Part shown: one piece after another, positions 8,101-13,092 of the stretch
Numbering within the stretch: position 1 is the first letter of the stretch
Layout: the number at the start of each line of letters is the position of its first letter
NCBI GenBank assembly: GCA_041569895.1
Contig: JBFFXF010000098.1
Span: forward strand, 1 to 23,687
Origin: JBFFXF01 sp041569895
GTDB lineage: Bacteria; Planctomycetota; UBA8108; JACQVS01
DNA: 23,687 nt
Reading direction: 5' to 3'
Notes under the pieces: model-generated
What the model was told of the DNA's origin: nothing
Seen by the model: only the letters and a program-made list of their open reading frames with translations
Database searches by the model: none
Made by a program: the position numbers and the translations under genes

Positions 8101-9716
8101 GTCGCGCTGGTGATCTCGACGTCGAACGGCGCGTCGAAGAAACCGCGATCGACGCTGAAGGTCGTGTCGCCGACGACTCCGACGACGCCCGGCGTGTCGT
8201 TGACGGCGCCCGGCGTCGGCTCCGGGAAATAACGCAGTCCCGACCCGGCCACCGAGCGGCCTCGAAGCTCGACACCGAGCAGGAAGTCCCCGTCGTCCGG
8301 CCCGAGGTTGAGTCCGTGCACGGCGAGGACGTTGATCCCCGCGCGCAGGCGCTCGCGATGGCTCGAGATCGGTATCTCCTCGAAGCGGACCGCAGCGTCA
8401 TCGGGCCGCTCGGCGGTCGCTCTCGAGCTCCACACGGGCGCCGGCGGCGCGTTGCGGCTCGCGACCATGGCGCCGTTCAGGTACGCCACGAAGCCGTCGT
8501 CGTAGCGGGCGCCGAGAGTCAGCGTCTCGATGGCCGCCGGGTCATCGACCTCGAAGAGCCACCGGGCGTAGATCGAGGCGCTGGCGTCGAGCATCGAGTC
8601 CTGGACATCCGTCGCGATCGTCGGTCCGAGCCCGCGGTCGCCCTCGAAGACCTCGACCTCGGCGAGCGAGAGCCAGTGCTGGCCCTCGCGGTCCGGACCG
8701 AGCCTCTCTATGCGAACGAGGCGACCCGAGGTCGCCGGCGGCAGGTCGATCTCGTAGCTCTGGTTCGGCGGGAAACCGCCATCGGCGAAGTGCTCGCTCT
8801 CGACGACGACGCCGCGATCGGCGTCGAGCACGCGGACCCGGAAGTCGGTGAGCCGGTGCGAGCAGCAGTCGAGGCGGTTCCACAGGACGATGCGGTCGAG
8901 GCGGAACGTCCCGCGGAGGTCGACCTCCCACCACGGCGATCCGTCGCCGGTCGCGGTGTGCGTGATCGATCCGCCGCCGTAGGACGGGTTGTTGTTGCCA
9001 TCGATCGCCCGGCTCGCGACGCCGCCGAAGCCGGTGCTCGATTGCGTGGCCGTGCCCGACCGGGCAAGGTTCGTCTGCTGCCCCGGCAGGACGACCTCGC
9101 CGCCGTCGGTGTCGAAACCGACCGGCGTGGCGGCCCGCTGCCAGCCGGAATCGTCGAACTCCGGGAGGGTCCAGTCGAGCCCGTCCGAGTCATCGGTCGG
9201 GACGCGGATGGCGGCCGGAGAGCCGTCGGTCACCATCGCGAACGTCGTCGCCGACTGCGCGATGCCGTACGAGACATCGGTGAACTGCTCGGCGAAGGGC
9301 GGCGGATACTCGTGCGCGACCACGCCGCCGGGAGTGACGATGGCGACATACTCGCCGCGACCGGAGAGCCTGAAGTTGGCGTGCAGCTCGCCCTCGGCGG
9401 GCGCGCGGTTCTTTCCGGAGGCGAAGACGATCAGGAACTCGCCGCCGGCGAGCCGCCGGGCCGGGAAGCGCCACTTCGGGAGCAGGAACGGATCGTCGGT
9501 CAGGTGCCAGCCGTCGAGGTCGATCGCCTCCGGGCCGGGATTGAGCACCTCGATCCAGTCGGAGCGGTCGCCGTCCTCGTCCTCGAGCCCGCTGCGATTG
9601 ACCGCCAGGAACTCGGAGATCACCGGCTCCTGCGCCGTCGCCGCGATCGCCGCGCAGAGGACGCATCCAAGCAAGAGGAGGTCGAGCGCGCCGACCCTGA
9701 AGCTTCTGTTTCGCAT
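5136..9716 (-). CDS. Secreted CotH-kinase-family protein with lamin-tail, F-type lectin, chitobiase-like and dockerin-like domains (1526 aa)
   Basis: Order: signal peptide 1-28 (cut after ATAQ); lamin-tail domain about 30-153; a beta-sandwich at 172-485 interrupted by an F-type lectin-like domain at 215-358 (H253, R281, D283, C284-C285, R288); a chitobiase/hexosaminidase C-terminal-type beta domain about 518-593 (YTVDGSEPT); CotH domain about 620-950; a second chitobiase-type domain about 1003-1050 (YTLDGSDPR); an uninterrupted copy of the beta-sandwich 1060-1215; second lamin-tail domain about 1258-1395; dockerin-like pair 1432-1503; tail GTGCVRIAGCPEVCGR. In the CotH part, E766 (HLRERW) and the D866-A-D868 acidic pair fit the nucleotide and metal ligands of this atypical kinase family, which is known to phosphorylate spore-coat protein in Bacillus. 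The ATG at 9716 was chosen over the in-frame ATG at 9785, which overlaps the upstream gene and would bury the signal peptide. The gap to that gene is 22 bp. No strong ribosome site is seen; translational coupling is possible. Natural substrates are unknown. Confidence 0.93.
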   Translation of the reverse strand: MRNRSFRVGALDLLLLGCVLCAAIAATAQEPVISEFLAVNRSGLEDEDGDRSDWIEVLNPGPEAIDLDGWHLTDDPFLLPKWRFPARRLAGGEFLIVFASGKNRAPAEGELHANFRLSGRGEYVAIVTPGGVVAHEYPPPFAEQFTDVSYGIAQSATTFAMVTDGSPAAIRVPTDDSDGLDWTLPEFDDSGWQRAATPVGFDTDGGEVVLPGQQTNLARSGTATQSSTGFGGVASRAIDGNNNPSYGGGSITHTATGDGSPWWEVDLRGTFRLDRIVLWNRLDCCSHRLTDFRVRVLDADRGVVVESEHFADGGFPPNQSYEIDLPPATSGRLVRIERLGPDREGQHWLSLAEVEVFEGDRGLGPTIATDVQDSMLDASASIYARWLFEVDDPAAIETLTLGARYDDGFVAYLNGAMVASRNAPPAPVWSSRATAERPDDAAVRFEEIPISSHRERLRAGINVLAVHGLNLGPDDGDFLLGVELRGRSVAGSGLRYFPEPTPGAVNDTPGVVGVVGDTTFSVDRGFFDAPFDVEITSATPGAIIRYTVDGSEPTESRGTVYTRPIRIAETTTLRAAAFRAGFASTNVDTHTYIFLDDVIASRVMNRGITESPEFGPQMHDALTDLPTISLVTGGAVNDVNEVPVSVELILPDGSPGFQEDAGVRYYGGAFTNFAKKNFRLYFRAIYGDTKLRYPLFEGHERGIRAVEVFDQLELRGGSHDMNQRGFYMSNRFTDDTMLDMGNLNPHGRFVHLYRNGVYWGQYHLRERWNADMLASYLGGDRNEYESINGNWNVGGWPDPGVPYDGDGSAWARIKSLRDDYEAVKPYLDVPHYVDYMLMFMFGNSEDEYRCVGPVAPGSGFKFFLNDADGFTRDGGDRTAMRAPGRLPGDGPGSIFSMLFREAHPDYMTLLGDRIHKHFFNDGAMTPARNTARLLERCAQVERAFIAESARWGFRTPASWASAKNAYVRGVLPTRTRTVVAQFRSKRFYPVVEAPQLDRRGGAIAAGFELGITAPAGTVLYTLDGSDPRLPGGGISPTARVAGDAETVVLLSAGAGARALVPTDGALGLDWTAADFNDSDWLSGQTGVGYERAAGFESLIALDVHDAMYGVSSSVYIRIPFTVEDPEVDSLTLLMKYDDGYTAYLNGERIAAKNAPGDPRWDSGSTGSNADSRAVVFEGVDVSSFASLLRAGRNVLAIHGLNTSSTSNDALFLPQLEASRPLDRQNAIILDRTTRVRARAVLGGQWSALDEALFVVHPSPLRITEIMYHPPAPPLESPHDDDDFEFVEIQNTGDAAVSLMGIRLTGGIFFDFPERGDGSLDLAPGETVLVVKDLEAFASRYDTDGLSIAGEYGGRLDNDGERIVLGDVLGNTLLDFEYSDAWYPATDGGGRSLEIVDARAGPERWGLPGGWRPGPDLGSPGVHAPAGAGGLQRQGDLNQDGVVNISDAVAILVHLFIRPRELPCGGDPVGEAGGDDANRRLLDVNADEEVSLSDAVFLLEYLFLEGPIPALGTGCVRIAGCPEVCGR
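8643..9074 (-). other. F-type lectin-like domain inserted in the CotH protein
   Basis: Residues 215-358 begin NLARSGTATQSSTGFGG and end LSLAEVEVFEG, the same borders as the short lectin domains of the two neighbouring genes. The binding signature is complete: H253, R281-L-D283, C284-C285 and R288. It splits a beta-sandwich whose intact second copy lies at residues 1060-1215 of the same protein. Confidence 0.8.
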
Positions 9717-9738
9717 TCCCTGCGCCGGTTCCGTGACC

Positions 9739-12700
9739 CTACTCGAGACAGCTGTCGTTCTCCGGGCAGCCGGAGATCCGAACACACCCGCTTCCGTCCA
9801 CCTCGTCCGCCAGCGGATGAGGAGCGCCCCCGCTGAAGAGGAAGAGCAGTATACTGACGCCGTCCGAGAGGTCGACCTTGATGTCGCTGTTGAAGTCCAT
9901 CAGAACGACGTTCGCCGGGTCCTGCGGGAGCCCCCCGTCGCACGGGAACGACTCGGGCTCGCCGAGGAAGAGCACGCCGAACGTGCACAGGGCGTCAGAG
10001 ATGTCCAGATTACCGTCCTGATTGCAATCCCCCGGCACCTGCAGCCCGCCCGGAGGCGGCACGGTGACGTCGATCGAGCACGTGGCGTCTTGCGCCTCGT
10101 CGGGACACGCCTCATCGTCATCGACCGTCACGGTGACGGTCCAGTCGCCTGGCGTCAAGTCGAATGAAGCCGTGTTCTCCGTCTGGGGCCCGACCACGAG
10201 CGGGTCCGCGCCCTCGGTCTTCGCGGTGAACGTGAAGCTGATCTCGTCACCGGAGTCATCGCGGGCGCTGGCCGTGGCGACATGGCCGGTGTCGGTGCGC
10301 TCCACGGTGAGTCCATCGCAGTGCGTGTCGCCCTCGTCGGGGCAGGTGAGCTCGAAAACCTCGACTTCCGCCAGCGAGAGGAAGCGATCGCCGCCCGGCG
10401 ACGGACCGAGACTGTCGACGCGAACGATGCTGCCCGCGTTGCCGCGCACGGAGTCGATCTCGAGCGAGACGTCGACCGCCCCGCCGTCGGTGAAAAAGTC
10501 CTCGCTCCAGACGACCTCACGCGCGCCGTCGAGGAGCGAGACGCGGAAGTTCGACAGCCGGTCGGTGCAGCAGTCGGTGCGGTTCCAGAGCACGATGCGG
10601 TCGAGCGCAAAGCTGCCGAGCAGATCGACCTCCCACCAGGGAGCCGCGTCGCCGGTGGCGGTATGGGTGGTCGAGCCGTTCGGGTAGACGCCGTCCGTGT
10701 TGCAGTCGATCGCCCGCGCCGCAGCTCCACCGAAGCCGGTCGTCGACTGCGAGGCGACGCCGTCGACGGCGATGTTCCCCTGGGTGCAGACGACCTCGAC
10801 CTGCTCGGTGCACGTCGCGTCGTCCGCCTCGTCCGGGCAGCTCGGGTCGTCGTCCGCCGTGACCGAGATCGTCCAGCTCCCGAGGCCGAGGCTCAACGTG
10901 GCGCTGCTCTCCGGTCCGGGACCCACGGTGATGACACCGGCGTCGCTCTCGGCGCGGAACGTGTAGAGCACCTCGTCGCCCGAGTCATCGGTCCCGGTGG
11001 CCGTCGCCAGCCAGGCCCCGGGGCGGTCACCGGGCGGACCCTCGACCGTCAGTCCATCGCAGTGCGTGTCCCCGGTCGGAGGGCAATCCGCCGGGGGACA
11101 CACCTCCACCTCGGCGAGCGACAGGACGTTGCTCTCGTCCGGATTCCCCTCGCCGCCGGTGCCGGAGAGGTCGGGATCGGCGATGCGCCGCACGCGAACC
11201 GTCCTCCCGCTGACCACGCCGGGCTCGCCGAACTGCAGGTCGACGCGGATCTCCGGCGGGCCATTGGGGAACGCGCCCTGCTCGTTCTCCGGGTTGAGCA
11301 GGTCGGACTCGAAGACGGTGGCCCCTTCCTCATCGAGGACGGTGACGATGATGTCCCGGAGACGCGATCCGCAGCAGCTCCTGCGGTTGTGCAGGACGAT
11401 GGCTCCGATCTCCTCCGTCTGCGTGAGCTCGACCTCCCAGGTCGCCGCGTCGTCCGGGCCGAGGGTGTGGGTGAAGTTTCCGAGATTGCCGTCGATCGCG
11501 AGGTCCGCGACGAAGCCGCCGAGCGTCGACGACTGGCTGGTGACCGCGCCGCAGGCCCGCGCCAGGTTCTTCAGCGGCGGCGCCGGCGGGCCCTCTCCGA
11601 AGACCTGGACCTCAGCGAGGGAGAGGTAGTTGTTGCCGTCGGAATCGGGACCGAGGCGCTCGATGCGCACGAAACGCCCGGTGACGCCGCCGGCGTCCAC
11701 GCCGAACCCGGCCACCGAGGTATCCGGGAACGAGAGGTCGGTGAACAGGTCCTCGCCGAACACCTCGACGCGGTCCCCGTCGAGGACGGAGACGCGAATG
11801 TTCGACAGCCGGTTGGCGCAGCACTCCGTGCGGCTCCAGAGGACGATCGAGTCGACGCGTACGGCATCCCGGAGCTCGACCTCCCACCAGGACCCCTCGG
11901 TGTTGTCGGTGTGCGTCATGCTGTTGTTGCCGAAGATCCCACTCGTGTTGCCGTCGATCGCGCGCTCCGGCGTGCCGCCGAACGCGGTGTTGATCTGCGT
12001 CGCCGTGCCGCCGCGGGCGAGGTTGCGGGGCGTGACGACCAGGACGGCGGGATCGCTGACGAGGACGGTGCCGTCGACATCGATGCACACCGAGTAGCTT
12101 CCGGCGTCATCGCTCGTGACGTCGCTCACGAGGAGATCCTCTCCCGTGGCGCCGGGAATCGCCTCGCCGTCCTTCTTCCACTCGTAGGTGACCGAGACCG
12201 CGTCGTCGACGTTCACCAGTCCGACCTCGAAGCGATGGCAGCTCCCCTCCTCGACCTCGGCGCCCGACGGCTGCTCGACGATCGACGGGGCGACGATGTC
12301 GACGAAGACCTCCACCTCGGCCAGCGACAGCCAGAGCCCGCCATCGGTGTCCGGGCCGAGCCGCTTCACCTGGACGATCTGCCCCTCGGTACCCGCGGGC
12401 ACGTCGATCGCGAACCCATCGAGCGCGGTGTCCGGGAAAGTTCCGTCGCCGAAGAAATCGCCGCTGTAGACCTCGGTCCGCGCGACGTCGAGGACGGAGA
12501 CGCGAAAATCGGTGAGCCGCTGAGCGCAGCAACCGTCCGTCCGATTCCAGATCTTTATCTGGACAGGAGCGTGGGTCTCCCCGAGATCGACCTCCCAGGT
12601 CGGCTCCGGATCGTCCGCCGCGGTGTGCGTCACCGACCCGGCGCCGTAGGCGCCGTTCGTGTCGCCATCGATCGCTCGACTGGCGTCGCCGCCGAAGTCG

Positions 12701-12822
12701 GTCGACGACTGGGTCGCAGTTCCCCGTGGAGCGACGTTGACGAGCTCGGCGCGGATGGAGTGTGACTCTCCGAGGCCCACGACAAAGAGAAATGCGAGGA
12801 GCGCTGTCCAGCGGTGAATCAT
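9739..12822 (-). CDS. Secreted multi-domain F-type lectin array with Ig and dockerin-like domains (1027 aa), paralog of the gene at 1772-5086
   Basis: Probable first gene of the lectin/CotH operon. Order: signal peptide 1-25; short F-type lectin-like domain 28-175; Ig domain 178-265; short lectin 266-409; long lectin 418-576; unrecognised Cys-containing beta domain 580-678; short lectin 682-825; second unrecognised domain 827-921; dockerin-like pair 931-998; tail GSGCVRISGCPENDSC. Apart from the first lectin being short rather than long, this is the same order as the 1104-aa protein. The sugar-binding signature is exact only in the last lectin (H720, R748, D750, R755). The first has one extra residue between Asp96 and Arg102, the second has Glu333 for Asp, and the third has Ser482. 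All keep the vicinal cysteines. Cys707 replaces the usual Gly of the IDGN motif in the last lectin. The second dockerin-like loop (DFNSDIKVDLSD) is less regular than the first. The ATG at 12822 gives a clean signal peptide and has GGAG 6 nt upstream. Confidence 0.92.
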   Translation of the reverse strand: MIHRWTALLAFLFVVGLGESHSIRAELVNVAPRGTATQSSTDFGGDASRAIDGDTNGAYGAGSVTHTAADDPEPTWEVDLGETHAPVQIKIWNRTDGCCAQRLTDFRVSVLDVARTEVYSGDFFGDGTFPDTALDGFAIDVPAGTEGQIVQVKRLGPDTDGGLWLSLAEVEVFVDIVAPSIVEQPSGAEVEEGSCHRFEVGLVNVDDAVSVTYEWKKDGEAIPGATGEDLLVSDVTSDDAGSYSVCIDVDGTVLVSDPAVLVVTPRNLARGGTATQINTAFGGTPERAIDGNTSGIFGNNSMTHTDNTEGSWWEVELRDAVRVDSIVLWSRTECCANRLSNIRVSVLDGDRVEVFGEDLFTDLSFPDTSVAGFGVDAGGVTGRFVRIERLGPDSDGNNYLSLAEVQVFGEGPPAPPLKNLARACGAVTSQSSTLGGFVADLAIDGNLGNFTHTLGPDDAATWEVELTQTEEIGAIVLHNRRSCCGSRLRDIIVTVLDEEGATVFESDLLNPENEQGAFPNGPPEIRVDLQFGEPGVVSGRTVRVRRIADPDLSGTGGEGNPDESNVLSLAEVEVCPPADCPPTGDTHCDGLTVEGPPGDRPGAWLATATGTDDSGDEVLYTFRAESDAGVITVGPGPESSATLSLGLGSWTISVTADDDPSCPDEADDATCTEQVEVVCTQGNIAVDGVASQSTTGFGGAAARAIDCNTDGVYPNGSTTHTATGDAAPWWEVDLLGSFALDRIVLWNRTDCCTDRLSNFRVSLLDGAREVVWSEDFFTDGGAVDVSLEIDSVRGNAGSIVRVDSLGPSPGGDRFLSLAEVEVFELTCPDEGDTHCDGLTVERTDTGHVATASARDDSGDEISFTFTAKTEGADPLVVGPQTENTASFDLTPGDWTVTVTVDDDEACPDEAQDATCSIDVTVPPPGGLQVPGDCNQDGNLDISDALCTFGVLFLGEPESFPCDGGLPQDPANVVLMDFNSDIKVDLSDGVSILLFLFSGGAPHPLADEVDGSGCVRISGCPENDSCLE
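10060..10344 (-). other. Unrecognised Cys-containing beta-type domain, copy 4
   Basis: Residues 827-921 of the 1027-aa protein: CPDEGDTHCDGLTVE, DDSGDEISFTFTA, GDWTVTVTVDDD and CPDEAQDATC. It directly precedes the dockerin-like pair, as copy 2 does in the paralog. Confidence 0.6.
10789..11085 (-). other. Unrecognised Cys-containing beta-type domain, copy 3
   Basis: Residues 580-678 of the 1027-aa protein: CPPTGDTHCDGLTVEGP, DDSGDEVLYTF, GSWTISVTADDD and CPDEADDATC. It sits between the long lectin and the last short lectin, as copy 1 does in the paralog. Confidence 0.6.
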
Positions 12823-12924
12823 CGGTTGCTCCGTTGCTGCTGTTTCGAGAACTCGATCCATATGGCCCGACACGGCGCTATTGAGTCTCGGCGCTGTGCG
12901 ACCCGTCGACCCGGAGGGACTCTG

Positions 12925-12930
12925 ATTATA
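12925..12930 (-). promoter_or_regulatory. Candidate -10 box for the lectin/CotH operon
   Basis: The minus strand reads TATAAT here, about 100 bp upstream of the start codon at 12822. No good -35 hexamer is found at 16-18 bp spacing. The same island reads TATAAA on the plus strand (12927-12932), about 160 bp before the hydrolase start. Sigma-factor preferences in this lineage are unknown to me, so this is tentative. Confidence 0.3.
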
Positions 12931-12974
12931 AATCCGCCGGAGGGACATCGTGAGCGGTTTCTGGTCGACAGGCG

Positions 12975-13026
12975 TCGCGGCGAGAGGTCGCGGCGAGAGG
13001 TCGCGGCGAGGGGTCGCGGCGAGAGG
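12975..13026 (+). repeat. Four tandem copies of a 13-bp repeat
   Basis: The unit tcgcggcgagagg occurs at 12975, 12988, 13001 (one mismatch, a to g) and 13014, with no spacers. A partial copy (tcgc) follows. It lies 67 bp upstream of the hydrolase start codon. Confidence 0.9.
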
Positions 13027-13030
13027 TCGC

Positions 13031-13044
13031 CCCGGGCGCCCGGG
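13031..13044. promoter_or_regulatory. Perfect 14-bp GC palindrome
   Basis: cccgggcgcccggg equals its own reverse complement and lies just after the 13-bp repeats and 48 bp before the hydrolase start. It could be an operator or a leader hairpin, though palindromes of this composition also arise by chance in GC-rich DNA. Confidence 0.3.
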
Positions 13045-13092
13045 CGGGCCGCACGGTTCACAATCCCCGGGCTTCCGAATACCCTGGAGGGC

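Larger units (their letters stand above)
12823..13092. promoter_or_regulatory. Divergent intergenic region between the lectin operon and the propeller-hydrolase gene
   Basis: This 270-bp spacer must hold the start signals of the minus-strand lectin operon and, most likely, of the plus-strand hydrolase gene. It contains one AT island (12925-12933) in otherwise GC-rich DNA, four tandem copies of a 13-bp repeat (12975-13026) and a perfect 14-bp palindrome (13031-13044). The repeat and palindrome lie within 120 bp upstream of the plus-strand start, in its probable leader or promoter. Confidence 0.55.

Noticed and set aside
1721..12765. Long plus-strand open frames (1721-3502, 4827-7274, 7428-9836, 10282-12765)
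   Set aside because: They lie opposite the lectin/CotH genes, have biased Arg/Val/Glu composition and no domain; the minus-strand proteins have signal peptides and recognisable folds.
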